Below, one piece after another: positions 17,389 through 26,629 of a stretch of DNA of 64,000 nucleotides (its first letter is position 1; the number at the start of each line of letters is the position of its first letter). Position numbers and translations under genes: made by a program. This DNA is from Thiohalomonas sp041685045 (GTDB lineage: Bacteria; Pseudomonadota; Gammaproteobacteria; Thiohalomonadales; Thiohalomonadaceae), in the NCBI GenBank assembly GCA_041685045.1, contig JAWLGP010000013.1, positions 65,734 through 129,733 on the forward strand, given 5' to 3'. A model generated the notes under the pieces. That model had not been told where the DNA came from, ran no database searches, and saw nothing but the letters and a program-made list of their open reading frames with translations.

Positions 17389-17616
17389 CTATAACTCAGG
17401 GTCGCTGAAGCGATAGATCGGCGGCATCGGTTCGTGGCCTGTGATGCAGACGCGCCTTTCAACACCCCGTCATCGATGCTGTAGATCCCGCCATGGATCG
17501 CCCGGCCTGACACGCGCCCGCCCCGAAAAGTGCTCGGCAGGAACCTTGCTAGGTGCATGGGCAAAAGGTTTAATAGCCGTTCCCGATCCGGGCTGCCACA
17601 ACCGTAAAGAACGAAC

Positions 17617-19038
17617 ATGCCTTACCGATTGCTTGTTGCACTTGCCGCCTTGCTGCTCCCCTCCTTTGTCTGGGCTTCCAACGGCGCGGCGTTGGATTTG
17701 ACGGATCACGCCGTGGGGTACTGGGCGATTGCCATTTTTGTCTTCGCCTATCTGCTGGTCATGGCGGAGGAGTTCACGCATCTGCGCAAGTCCAAGCCGG
17801 TAATTCTGGCCGCCGGCATCATCTGGGCGATGATTGCGGCGGTCTACGCCTCCGAAGGCATGACCCATGAGGCGGAACAGGCAGTGCGGCACAACCTGCT
17901 CGAGTATGCCGAGTTGATGCTGTTCCTTTTGGTGGCGATGACCTACATCAACGCCCTGGACGAGCGACTGGCCTTCGACGCGCTGCGTTCCTGGCTGATC
18001 CGCAAGGGCTTCGGCTTCCGGCAGCTGTTCTGGCTCACCGGCATTCTCGCCTTCTTCATCTCCCCGGTGGCGGACAACCTGACCACCGCACTGCTGATGT
18101 GCGCCGTGGTGCTGGCGGTCGGTGGCGACAACGGCCGCTTTGTGGCGATCGCCTGTATCAATATCGTGGTCGCCGCAAACGCCGGCGGCGCATTCAGCCC
18201 ATTCGGTGACATCACCACCCTGATGGTCTGGCAGCGGGGTATCGTTGACTTCTGGACCTTTTTCGCCCTGTTCATCCCGTCGGCGGTCAACTTCCTCGTA
18301 CCGGCTGCCTTCATGCACTTCGCCATTCCCGACGAGCGCCCGCAGGTGTCCGACGAGAAGGTGGTGATGAAGCGGGGTGCACGGCGGATCATGGCGCTTT
18401 TCCTGCTGACCATCTTCACCGCCGTCAGTTTCCACAACTTTCTGCACATGCCGCCGGTCATCGGCATGCTCACCGGTCTGGCCTATCTGCAGATCTTCGG
18501 TTTCTATCTGAAGAAGACCCACCATCGGGAAATTTTGGTGCTCAACCACGGCGGCAGCGCCGATGCCAACGAGGAGCGCCTGGGTGACGCCGCGGTGCCA
18601 TTCGATGTATTCAACCGGGTGGCGCGGGCCGAGTGGGATACCCTGCTGTTCTTTTACGGCGTCGTGCTCTGCGTCGGTGGCCTGGGTTTCATCGGCTATC
18701 TCGCCCTGGCCTCCGAGGTGATGTATCTCCAGTGGGGCGCGACGCCCGCCAACATCGCCGTGGGGGTACTGTCGGCCATCGTCGATAACATCCCGGTAAT
18801 GTTCGCGGTATTGACGATGCAGCCTGACATGTCCACCGGGCAGTGGCTGCTGGTCACGCTGACGGCCGGAGTAGGCGGCAGCATGCTCTCGATCGGGTCG
18901 GCCGCCGGGGTCGCGTTGATGGGTCAGGCCCGCGGCAAGTACACCTTTTTCTCACATCTGAAGTGGACGCCAGTGATTGCCCTGGGTTATGCGGCAAGCA
19001 TTGTGGTTCACTTCTGGATCAACAGCGGTCTCTTTTGA
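17617..19038 (+). CDS. nhaD: NhaD-type Na+/H+ antiporter
   Basis: 473 residues, about 12 membrane segments after an N-terminal signal-like segment (RLLVALAALLLPSFVWAS). Exports sodium in exchange for protons at alkaline pH or high salt. Recognisable blocks are FISPVADNLTTALLMCAVVL, NAGGAFSPFGDITTLMVWQR, and SAIVDNIPVMFAVLTM, which contain conserved Asp/Asn/Thr residues of the NhaD family. It stands alone between a terminator and repeat sequence. It fits a marine or haloalkaline lifestyle (inference). Confidence 0.93.
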   Translation: MPYRLLVALAALLLPSFVWASNGAALDLTDHAVGYWAIAIFVFAYLLVMAEEFTHLRKSKPVILAAGIIWAMIAAVYASEGMTHEAEQAVRHNLLEYAELMLFLLVAMTYINALDERLAFDALRSWLIRKGFGFRQLFWLTGILAFFISPVADNLTTALLMCAVVLAVGGDNGRFVAIACINIVVAANAGGAFSPFGDITTLMVWQRGIVDFWTFFALFIPSAVNFLVPAAFMHFAIPDERPQVSDEKVVMKRGARRIMALFLLTIFTAVSFHNFLHMPPVIGMLTGLAYLQIFGFYLKKTHHREILVLNHGGSADANEERLGDAAVPFDVFNRVARAEWDTLLFFYGVVLCVGGLGFIGYLALASEVMYLQWGATPANIAVGVLSAIVDNIPVMFAVLTMQPDMSTGQWLLVTLTAGVGGSMLSIGSAAGVALMGQARGKYTFFSHLKWTPVIALGYAASIVVHFWINSGLF

Positions 19039-19130
19039 GATGCAGCGAGGGTAACGAGCCGGGGTGGCGCTGCTCAAAGCGCCCCCGGGCTCGTTTGTCC
19101 GAACTTGAAACAGTTTTCGCCTCGGCGATC

Positions 19131-19206
19131 GGTGCGGTTCGTCCCTCACCACACCCTACGCGTGCCTGGATCGGTCGTCGGGTGTGGTGAACCGTGCAAA
19201 CCGCAT
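19131..19206. repeat. Hairpin repeat, family B single copy
   Basis: GGTGCGGTTCGTCCCTCACC-ACACCCTAC on the left and GGGTGTGGTGAACCGTGC-AAACCGCAT on the right form complementary arms. The same arms occur four times in tandem at 51.6-51.9 kb. It lies in the nhaD-uup spacer. Confidence 0.75.
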
Positions 19207-19277
19207 CGTTTGCGGTAAAGCAGTAACGAGCGGAGAGGTTAAGGATTAAGGGTTAAGGAACGGCAAGCTTGCGGTTC

Positions 19278-21161
19278 CTAGCCGCCGCCGGCCTCCAACG
19301 CTTCCCAGCGGGCGTACGCTTCGGCCAGCTCCGCTTCCAGTTCCTCCAGCCGTGCGGTGGCGTCGGCCACTGCCGGACCTTCCTGACGATAGAACCCGGG
19401 GTCGCCCATACGCTGCTGCAGGTTGGCCAGCTCCTCATCCAGGGCCTCGATGCGAGACGGCAGCGCCTCCAGTTCCCGCTGTTCCTTGTACCCGAGTTTG
19501 CGGCTGCGCGGCTTCTCCCGTGTTTCGGCCGTCTTGGCGGAAACCGGCTTCGGTTTGCTTTCCGTGGGCGCGGCCTTGCGCTGTCGCAACCAGTCCTCGT
19601 ACCCTCCGACGTATTCGCCCAGGCGGCCGTCGCCCTCGAACACGATGGTGCTGGTGACCACGTTGTTGAGAAAGGAGCGGTCATGGCTGACCAGCAGCAG
19701 CGTACCGGCGTACTCCAGCAGCCGCTCCTCCAGCAGCTCCAGGGTCTCCACATCCAGGTCGTTGGTCGGCTCGTCCATCACCAGAACGTTGGCCGGTTTC
19801 AGGAACAGCTTGGCCAGCAGCAGGCGGTTGCGCTCACCGCCGGAGAGACTGGAGACCGGGCTGTGGCAGCGCTCCGGCAGGAACAGGAAGTCCTGCAGGT
19901 AGCTGATCACGTGGCGCGGTTTACCACCGACTTCCACCTTGTCACGGCCTTCGGCCAAGTTGTCGAGCACCGTGGCGGACTCGTCCAGCTGCGCCCGGTA
20001 CTGGTCGAAATAGGCGACCTCGAGGCGTGTGCCGAAGCGCACCCGCCCGGCATCGGGAGTCAGCTCGCCCAGCAGGATCTTCAGCAGGGTGCTCTTGCCC
20101 ACGCCGTTGGGGCCGATAATGCCGATGCGATCACCGCGAAACACCGTGGTCGAGAAGTCGCGGATCAGCGACCGTCCGCCATAGCCGTGACTGACGTTCT
20201 CCAGTTCCACCACGATCTTGCCCGACTGCTGGGCGTCGTCCAGTTGCAGTCGCGCCTTCCCGAGGCACTCGCGGCGGCCACGCCGCTCCTCCCGCAGCTG
20301 CTGAAGCGCCCGGACTCTCCCCTCATTGCGGGTACGACGGGCCTTGATGCCCTGCCGGATCCAGACCTCCTCCTGGGCCAGCTTTTTGTCGAATTCGGCG
20401 TTCTGGCGGGCCTCCGCCTCCAGTGCCGCGGCCTTGCGCGCCAGATAGGTGGCGTAGTCGCCGGGCCAGCTGGTCAGCCGACCACGATCCAGTTCGACGA
20501 TGCGGGTGGCCAGCCGCTGCAGGAAAGCGCGGTCGTGGGTAATGAACAGCAGGCTGCCACGGAAGCCGAGCAGGAACTCCTCCAACCAGGTGATCGCCTC
20601 GATGTCAAGATGGTTGGTGGGTTCGTCCAGCAGCAGCAGGTCCGGCTCCCTGACCAGGGCGCGGGCCAGCATGACCCGACGCTTGAGACCGCCGGAGAGA
20701 TTTTCGAACGGCAGTTCGCCGTCCAGTTCCAGGCGCGACAGCACGGTCTCCACCCGCTGCCCGAGCTGCCAGCCGCCGGCCGCCTCCAGCCGATGCTGGA
20801 CCTGCTCCAGCCGGGCCAGGGTGCGTTCGTCGCCGCCGGCCAACTGCTGACTGACTCGGTGATACTCGGCCAGCAGCGCCCCCTGCTCGCCCAAGCCATC
20901 GGCGACCACGTCGTACACCGGCCCGTGCAGGTGCGCAGGCACCTCCTGGCCAAGGCTGGCCACCACCAACCCCTGGCGGAACGACAGCTCGCCGTCGTCC
21001 GGCGCGATCTCGCCATCCAGCAGCTTGAGCAGGGTCGACTTGCCGGTGCCGTTGCGTCCCACCAGGCAGAGCCGCTCACCGGCGTCGATGGTCAGCTCGA
21101 CACCGTCGAGCAATGGCGGGCCGCCAAATCCGAGGATGATGTTGCGCAGGGTAACCAGCAT
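19278..21161 (-). CDS. uup: ABC-F ATPase Uup
   Basis: Cytoplasmic ABC-F protein with two tandem ATPase domains and no membrane domain; Uup-type proteins act on ribosomes or structured DNA. 627 residues. The first Walker A is GRNGTGKSTLLK (about 36-47) with signature LSGGLKRRVMLARAL and DEPTNHLDI. The second has GPNGVGKSTLLK with LSGGERNRLLLAKLF and DEPTNDLDV. The C-terminal 90 residues are a charged coiled coil (RKLGYKEQRELEALPSRIEA), the Uup DNA-binding-type tail. It starts one base after the M48 gene stop (TGACATG), so translation is coupled. Confidence 0.95.
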   Translation of the reverse strand: MLVTLRNIILGFGGPPLLDGVELTIDAGERLCLVGRNGTGKSTLLKLLDGEIAPDDGELSFRQGLVVASLGQEVPAHLHGPVYDVVADGLGEQGALLAEYHRVSQQLAGGDERTLARLEQVQHRLEAAGGWQLGQRVETVLSRLELDGELPFENLSGGLKRRVMLARALVREPDLLLLDEPTNHLDIEAITWLEEFLLGFRGSLLFITHDRAFLQRLATRIVELDRGRLTSWPGDYATYLARKAAALEAEARQNAEFDKKLAQEEVWIRQGIKARRTRNEGRVRALQQLREERRGRRECLGKARLQLDDAQQSGKIVVELENVSHGYGGRSLIRDFSTTVFRGDRIGIIGPNGVGKSTLLKILLGELTPDAGRVRFGTRLEVAYFDQYRAQLDESATVLDNLAEGRDKVEVGGKPRHVISYLQDFLFLPERCHSPVSSLSGGERNRLLLAKLFLKPANVLVMDEPTNDLDVETLELLEERLLEYAGTLLLVSHDRSFLNNVVTSTIVFEGDGRLGEYVGGYEDWLRQRKAAPTESKPKPVSAKTAETREKPRSRKLGYKEQRELEALPSRIEALDEELANLQQRMGDPGFYRQEGPAVADATARLEELEAELAEAYARWEALEAGGG

Positions 21162-21162
21162 G

Positions 21163-22695
21163 TCAGCGCCCCGCCCCGGCAGGTTGCGCCTGCACCACGT
21201 TGGCCTGGACGCGACCCTTGCCTACGCGCAGCCCGGTCGCCTGGCGGGCCTGCGCCTTCGGCATCAACAGTTCAGGAAAGCGCACGGTGCGACGTCGCCC
21301 ATCCACCACCACCGCCACCACGACCCCCCTGACCGGTAAAAAGCCCTGGTTTTCGATGGTGAGCACCAATTCGCCCTTGGGGGTGGCGGCAGCGGCTACC
21401 GCAACCACGGCGCCGGGCTCGTCTTCCAGCTGCAGACGGGTGAATGCCTGACGCGCGGTCTCGCCGTCGGTCCCTGCGGCCAGCGCGGCGACCCGGAAGT
21501 GCTCCTTGGCCGAGGCCCGGTTGCCACTGGCCTGAAGCAGCTTACCCAGCGCGGTATGCCCGCGGGCCGTGGGCAGCAGCTTGACGCTCCTTTCCAGGTC
21601 GGCCCGGGCCTTTTCCGGGCGACCCAACCGTTGATAAAGCAGACCCCGCTCGAGCCGAAACCGGTAGTAGTCGCCGTTGCGGGAAATCGCCTGGTTGTAG
21701 GCCTTCAGCGCCTCCGGATAGCTCTTCTCCGCGGTATAGGCATCACCCAACAGGGCGTGAAACCGCCCTTCGCGCGGTTCGATGGCGAGCGCCTGCTCGG
21801 CCAACGCACGGGCCTTCGCCGGCTTGCCGTCGGCGAGCGCCTTGCGGCCCTTTTGGTGGGCTTCGTAGGCCGGTTTGGTCTTTTTGAGGTGAGCGATCCG
21901 CCTCTGGTACTCGGCCTTGCCGGTACGCCCGTTGCTGACGGCCAGTTCCGCCGCGGTGCGCCGGTTGGCCTCCACCCGCTCGCGGGAAGGCGGGTGCGTC
22001 GAGAACAACCCCTCCAGCCAGCTCGGGTCCTTGCTTTCGGCGAGCCGGACAAAGGTCTCCTGGAGCCGCACCGCCGCTTCCGGCTCGTAACCGGCGCGGC
22101 CCATGTAGATCATGCCGAAACGGTCCGCCTCGAGTTCCGCTTCACGACTGTATCGGAAGGTAATCAGCGCGGCGCCAACCTGCCCCAGCCCGACCAGGAG
22201 GTCGGAATTTTCGCCGACAGCCACGGTGGCACCGGCCAGCGCCACGTTCATCAGCAGCCCGCGCTCCATGCGCTGCGCGCTGTGACGGGCCGCGGCGTGC
22301 ACGATCTCGTGCGCCAACACGGCGGCCAATTCGGCTTCATCACCCAGTTCCAGCAGCAGGCCGCGATTAATCGCAATCTTGCCGCCGGGAAGTGCCCAGG
22401 CATTCGGCACATCGTTGTTGAGCACCACAAAGTCGTAGGGCAGCTCCGGCCGGTCGCTGACCTTCGCCAGACGGTCACCGACGGTCTGCACGTAGCCGGT
22501 CAACTCCTTGTCGATGTCATACTGCCCACCCTCGCTCTGCTGGGTCGGGCCGTAGTTCTCCTCGCCGATGGCGACCTCCTGCCGTTCGGAGATCAGGTGC
22601 AGTTCCTGCTTGCCGGTGACCGGGTTGGCGGCGCAGCCGACCAGCCCCCACACGGCCAGCAGCACGATCGATACCAGGCGAACCCCATACTTCAT
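21163..22695 (-). CDS. M48-family metalloprotease lipoprotein with TPR repeats
   Basis: 510 residues. The N-terminus (VSIVLLAVWGLVGCAANPVTG) is a lipoprotein signal with the lipobox Cys at about 21, so the protein is membrane-anchored in the periplasm. The zinc site is LAAVLAHEIVHAAARHSAQR (HExxH), with EAELEADRFGMIYMGRAGY completing it. TPR-like repeats follow (FHALLGDAYTAEKSYPEALK), then a C-terminal beta domain. It is the second BepA/YfgC-type protease in this window, distinguished by its lipoprotein anchor. It sits between a J-domain gene and uup in one minus-strand operon. Confidence 0.92.
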   Translation of the reverse strand: MKYGVRLVSIVLLAVWGLVGCAANPVTGKQELHLISERQEVAIGEENYGPTQQSEGGQYDIDKELTGYVQTVGDRLAKVSDRPELPYDFVVLNNDVPNAWALPGGKIAINRGLLLELGDEAELAAVLAHEIVHAAARHSAQRMERGLLMNVALAGATVAVGENSDLLVGLGQVGAALITFRYSREAELEADRFGMIYMGRAGYEPEAAVRLQETFVRLAESKDPSWLEGLFSTHPPSRERVEANRRTAAELAVSNGRTGKAEYQRRIAHLKKTKPAYEAHQKGRKALADGKPAKARALAEQALAIEPREGRFHALLGDAYTAEKSYPEALKAYNQAISRNGDYYRFRLERGLLYQRLGRPEKARADLERSVKLLPTARGHTALGKLLQASGNRASAKEHFRVAALAAGTDGETARQAFTRLQLEDEPGAVVAVAAAATPKGELVLTIENQGFLPVRGVVVAVVVDGRRRTVRFPELLMPKAQARQATGLRVGKGRVQANVVQAQPAGAGR

Positions 22696-22719
22696 CTCTT
22701 CACCCCTACTCCCATTCGC

Positions 22720-23298
22720 TCACCGGCCATAGGCGCGCTTCAGCACGCCCATGGCCCGGTTCAATTCCTGAAGGTCGTTCTTGTCACCGCCACGGTCCGG
22801 GTGGTGCTGCATGACCAGCTGCCGGTAGCGGCGCTTGACCGTCCCGAACTCGACCGGATCGCAGAGGCCGAACAAAGCCAGCGCCTCGTGCCGCTCCCCC
22901 GAGGCCCGGAAGCGCTCCCAGAAGCCGTTGAGCAGGGCATCCACTTCCGCCTGACCGGTCGTCTCCAGGTGCGCCAGGTCGAGATAATAGGTGCGCAGCG
23001 GATCGGCCACTGCCACCCCCTCCTGGCCGCCTCGATACGGGGCGATGCCGATAGCGAGCGCATCGATCTGCACCTCGCCCTCTCGGCAGGCCCGCAACCG
23101 GTCCCGCAGCCGGTAGAGGAGGTGAAACAGCAGGAAGTGTTGCCGGAACAGCGCCAGCGTGTCGCCGGTGAAGGCCCCGAACTCGCTCCAGCCGGCCTCG
23201 CGCAGTCGTCCGAGCAGCCGGTATTCGGGCATTTCGCCCTCGGCCCACAGTTCGGCGAGGACGGCCGTCTCAAGTTGTCGGAGCCGGTCGCTGTTCAT
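22720..23298 (-). CDS. DNA-J-related protein with C-terminal J domain
   Basis: 192 residues. The first 125 match by eye the DNAJ-related N-terminal domain (ETAVLAELWAEGEMPEYRLL, LLFHLLYRLRDRLRACREGE). The C-terminal 60 are a J domain with the essential HPD in QHHPDRGGDKNDLQEL. It probably recruits DnaK/Hsp70 to an unknown client. First gene of the operon with the M48 lipoprotein protease and uup, suggesting an envelope or proteostasis role (inference). Confidence 0.85.
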   Translation of the reverse strand: MNSDRLRQLETAVLAELWAEGEMPEYRLLGRLREAGWSEFGAFTGDTLALFRQHFLLFHLLYRLRDRLRACREGEVQIDALAIGIAPYRGGQEGVAVADPLRTYYLDLAHLETTGQAEVDALLNGFWERFRASGERHEALALFGLCDPVEFGTVKRRYRQLVMQHHPDRGGDKNDLQELNRAMGVLKRAYGR

Positions 23299-23356
23299 CG
23301 CAGCTCATCATACCGGAGCGCAACCGTGCGCGGCAGGCCGCATTTGTTTCGGATTG

Positions 23357-24052
23357 TTACAGATGCGCCGGATCAGTCGGCGGTGCCGGCTCGATCAGGT
23401 CCGGCCCGTCGTTCCGCGGGCTGTTGACCCGGGTCGAGACCGGGTACGCCTCGGTGAGGTCGGCTGGCCAGGGGCGCAGCAATTGCTTGAGCTCGGATGC
23501 CGGAGTCCCGGCGGCCAGCCAGCGGGTGGCCGACTCGGGGGCGATCACGGCCGGCATGCGATCGTGAATCGGGGCGACCACGGGATTGGCATCGGTGACC
23601 ACGATGGTACAGGAGTCGATGACCCGATCGCCGCGATGCCAATGCTCCCACAGCCCGGCAAGGAACAGCGGGGCCCCGTCGCGGCGGTGGATCAGGTAGG
23701 GTTGGCGGCCGCTGCACTCGATACGCCACTCGTAGAAACCATCGGCCGGGATCAAACAGCGCCGCGATTGGAACGGCTCGCGGAAGGCGGCACGCTGGTC
23801 GAGAGTTTCGGCGCGGGCGTTGATCATGCTGTAGCGGCGGTCGGGCCCGTCGGACCAGTGCGGCACCAAGCCCCAGCGCAGCCGCACCCAGCGGTAGCCG
23901 TTCACGTCATCCGTACGCAGCGCCAACACCGGCAGCGTGGGCGCCACATTGAAGCAGGGGGCACTCGCCGCATCGGCAGCGCCGGAAACCGGAAGTCCCA
24001 GCACCTCGGCGTAGTCCGCCGGTGACAGGGCCTGAACGAAGCGACCACACAT
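23357..24052 (-). CDS. SRAP-family DNA-protein crosslink protein (YedK/HMCES)
   Basis: 231 residues beginning MCGRFVQ, so Cys2 is exposed as the catalytic nucleophile after Met removal. SRAP proteins covalently trap abasic sites in single-stranded DNA. Other family blocks are FNVAPTLPVLALR, RWGLVPHW, MINARAETLDQRAAFREPF, RCLIPADGFYEW with the conserved Glu, and HDRMPAVI with the catalytic His. All key residues are present. It is separated from the J-domain gene by 58 bases. Confidence 0.95.
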   Translation of the reverse strand: MCGRFVQALSPADYAEVLGLPVSGAADAASAPCFNVAPTLPVLALRTDDVNGYRWVRLRWGLVPHWSDGPDRRYSMINARAETLDQRAAFREPFQSRRCLIPADGFYEWRIECSGRQPYLIHRRDGAPLFLAGLWEHWHRGDRVIDSCTIVVTDANPVVAPIHDRMPAVIAPESATRWLAAGTPASELKQLLRPWPADLTEAYPVSTRVNSPRNDGPDLIEPAPPTDPAHL

Positions 24053-24219
24053 GGGGACAAAATGTAACAGTCGGAGGTGGACCTGGAAACCGTGGGCGAC
24101 CGCAACGCCGTCGACACTCTCGACGGTTGGACCGCGAATCGGCCGAAGGTTTCGGGCGAGAGCGTTCGGACGGAGGGAGTCGCGCAGCCGCGCCGGCGAG
24201 GCAGTTCCCGCCCCGCGGG

Positions 24220-24855
24220 TTACGGCTGCATGGTCCCCGGACCGGTTCCAGTTCCGCGAGGTTCGGGCAGCACAGAGGCGCCGGCGGAGTCCTCCGCCGA
24301 CTGCACCCCGGCCCGTGCTTCGAATGCGCCGAATTCGGCCTCATCCAGGCTGCCGTTTCCGTCCACATCGAACTCTTCGAAGCGGGCGTCCAGCAGCGGC
24401 AGCGCCTTGGCTTCGTCCCGGTTGATCACCGCATCGCCATCAGTGTCCAGTTCGATAAATGAGGCCATCTCCGCCTCGGCCGGGCGGTCGGTCCCCCCGG
24501 TGTCGATCACCGGGGCGCCCACATCCCCTGTGGTGCCGTCCTGCACTTCCGCTTCGAAGGCGCTGAACTCGTCACGGTCGATGGCGTCATCGGCATTGGT
24601 GTCGTATTGGTCGAACCGGTCGCTCAAGGCGGGTCGTTCAGCCGCCTCCTCGCGGCTGATGCGTTCATCGGCGTCCTGATCCAGTGCCGAAAAGCCGGCG
24701 ACTTCGGCATCCTGGCGCGAATCCGCCGGGTTCGATTCGGTGGCCTGCATGTTGGGCGAGGCGCTCATATCTGCCGCCACGGCATGCCCTCCGGCAAAAA
24801 CCAACCCGACCGCTACCGAGATGGCGAGGGGCCGAAATCCTTTCAGTCTGGACAT
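24220..24855 (-). CDS. Secreted EF-hand calcium-binding protein
   Basis: 211 residues with a signal peptide (LAISVAVGLVFAGGHAVAAD). Four EF-hand-like loops are visible: LDQDADERISREEAAE, YDTNADDAIDRDEFSAF, LDTDGDAVINRDEAKAL and FDVDGNGSLDEAEFGAF, arranged as two pairs separated by an acidic Thr/Gly-rich linker. It probably binds Ca2+ in the periplasm or outside the cell. No enzymatic domain; function unknown. Its neighbours give no clue. Confidence 0.88.
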   Translation of the reverse strand: MSRLKGFRPLAISVAVGLVFAGGHAVAADMSASPNMQATESNPADSRQDAEVAGFSALDQDADERISREEAAERPALSDRFDQYDTNADDAIDRDEFSAFEAEVQDGTTGDVGAPVIDTGGTDRPAEAEMASFIELDTDGDAVINRDEAKALPLLDARFEEFDVDGNGSLDEAEFGAFEARAGVQSAEDSAGASVLPEPRGTGTGPGTMQP

Positions 24856-25066
24856 GGAGAAGGTGCTCCCTTTATACCGGCCAACTGTTGCGCACGCGCA
24901 CTTTCGGTTGATCTTTGGCCGCGGCGAAAAACAAAAGGAGTGGGGATTACCCGAAAACGTCCGCGGAATCGGATGTATTTTCCAATGCCGGACACCCGAT
25001 GACGGCGTAGCGTTGAACCGGATGAAGGTCCTCGCTCGTGAACCGATAACTGTGCGCTGTCAGCGC

Positions 25067-26629
25067 TTAATCAGGATGGTTCTTGCGAATCGATGTGAAG
25101 TCGGTGACGTTGGCCAGGAACAGATCCACCAGAGAAGGATCGAACTGGCGGCCCCGCTCCGCTTTGAGGTAGGCCAGAATTTTTTCTTCCGGCCAAGGCG
25201 CCTTGTAAACCCGCTCACAGCCCAAGGCATCGAAGACATCGGCCAGTGCCACGATGCGCCCGAACAGGTGAATTTCGTCACCAGCTACGCCACGCGGGTA
25301 ACCAGTCCCATCCCAGTGTTCGTGATGCTCGAGAGCGACAGTGGCTGCGACATTGAGGACGCGGCAGTTGGTGGCCTTCAGAATGCTGTGGCCGATGGTG
25401 GTATGGCTCTTGATTAGCTCGAATTCCGGTTCACTCAAGGGTCCCGGCTTGCCGAGAATGGCGTCGGGAATGCCGATTTTGCCAAGGTCATGCATGGGGG
25501 CGATCATCCACACCAGTTGCGTGTCCTCCTCGCTCAAGCCGGCCAGTTCCGCCAGCCGCCGGCAATACTCCGCCACACGACGTACATGATTGCCGGTCTC
25601 CCTGGAGCGAGTTTCTATGGTCTCGCCCAAGGCAAAAACGAACTCCTTCTGCGTGTTCAGGTTCTCTTCGTGGAGATAGATGTTGTCGAACGCAATGGCG
25701 ACGTTGGCCGAAAAGATACGCAGCAGGTCCTTGTCCAGTTCACTGAGTTGCTGCCCCCCCTGCACATACAGCAGATTTTCCGAGCCGTTACTGGTGCAGA
25801 AGTAACCGACATAGGCCCGATCCAGGAACAGACAGCGTTTTTCCCGAACCGCCAGCTCGACATCCTCCAGCACCTCCACCGGAAGCACTTCCTTCAGAGC
25901 ATGGCCGACGCTGCTCTCGAATTCGCCGGTGGCGGCGAGCACGCGGTAGCCGTTGCCGGGTTGGGGCGTGGCGGCAAAACTGGAAATCTGAAGATAGAAC
26001 GAGCTCTCCTTGAGGTGGAGCAGTGCAGTGAGCTGCCGCAAGACGCCGGAAACGAACTGCTTGAGCGACTGGAGTTCGAACAGTCCGGTGGAGGCATCGA
26101 GGATCTGCTCAAGCCCGCGGCGGCTCTGCTCGATGATGCGCAGGTCCCGGAAAGATCGTAGAGCCGCCGTCACGGCGGTCACGAGCTTCTGCGCCGTCAG
26201 TTCCGTCTTTTCCTTATAGTCATTGATGTCGTACTCGATGATCACCTTCTTTTCCGGCGCCTGCCCGGGCTGTCCGGTGCGGAGGATGATCCGTACCATC
26301 CGGTTGCGCAGGTCGTCGCGGATGAAACGGACGAGGTCCAGGCCGGAGCGGTCGGTCTCCATCACCACATCCAGCAGCATGACGGCGATATCCGCATGCT
26401 CGCGCAGCAGCGCTTCCGCCTCCTGCCCGGAATAGGCGCTCAGCAGTTCAAGGCGGCGGCCTTCGAATTCGTAATCCTGCAGCACCAGGCGGGTGACGGC
26501 GTGGACGTCCTCCTCGTCATCCACGATCAGCAACTTCCAAACCTCTTGCGGTACCTCTTCCTGCCGCGGCGCCTCCTCGGCGAACAGCAGTTCGTCGTCC
26601 ACGGCCGCCCGCACGTTAGCTTCATCCAT
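25067..26629 (-). CDS. Response regulator: REC + DUF3369 + HD-GYP
   Basis: 520 residues; start chosen at MDEANVRAAV because GGAAGGA precedes it and a longer frame only reads antisense into the kinase gene. A receiver domain (about 31-150) has KLLIVDDEEDVHAV and the phosphorylation Asp in MLLDVVMETDRSG. A DUF3369 GAF-like middle follows (about 170-315). The HD-GYP domain (about 325-515) carries MHDLGKIGIPDAILGKPG and HHEHWDGTGYPRG, so c-di-GMP hydrolysis is predicted. The ATG overlaps the preceding kinase stop by 8 bases; they are a cognate pair. Confidence 0.93.
   Translation of the reverse strand: MDEANVRAAVDDELLFAEEAPRQEEVPQEVWKLLIVDDEEDVHAVTRLVLQDYEFEGRRLELLSAYSGQEAEALLREHADIAVMLLDVVMETDRSGLDLVRFIRDDLRNRMVRIILRTGQPGQAPEKKVIIEYDINDYKEKTELTAQKLVTAVTAALRSFRDLRIIEQSRRGLEQILDASTGLFELQSLKQFVSGVLRQLTALLHLKESSFYLQISSFAATPQPGNGYRVLAATGEFESSVGHALKEVLPVEVLEDVELAVREKRCLFLDRAYVGYFCTSNGSENLLYVQGGQQLSELDKDLLRIFSANVAIAFDNIYLHEENLNTQKEFVFALGETIETRSRETGNHVRRVAEYCRRLAELAGLSEEDTQLVWMIAPMHDLGKIGIPDAILGKPGPLSEPEFELIKSHTTIGHSILKATNCRVLNVAATVALEHHEHWDGTGYPRGVAGDEIHLFGRIVALADVFDALGCERVYKAPWPEEKILAYLKAERGRQFDPSLVDLFLANVTDFTSIRKNHPD

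Noticed and set aside
19269..21332. 687-codon plus-strand open frame
   Set aside because: Lies over uup, whose ABC motifs are unmistakable on the other strand; no domain is visible in the plus-strand product.
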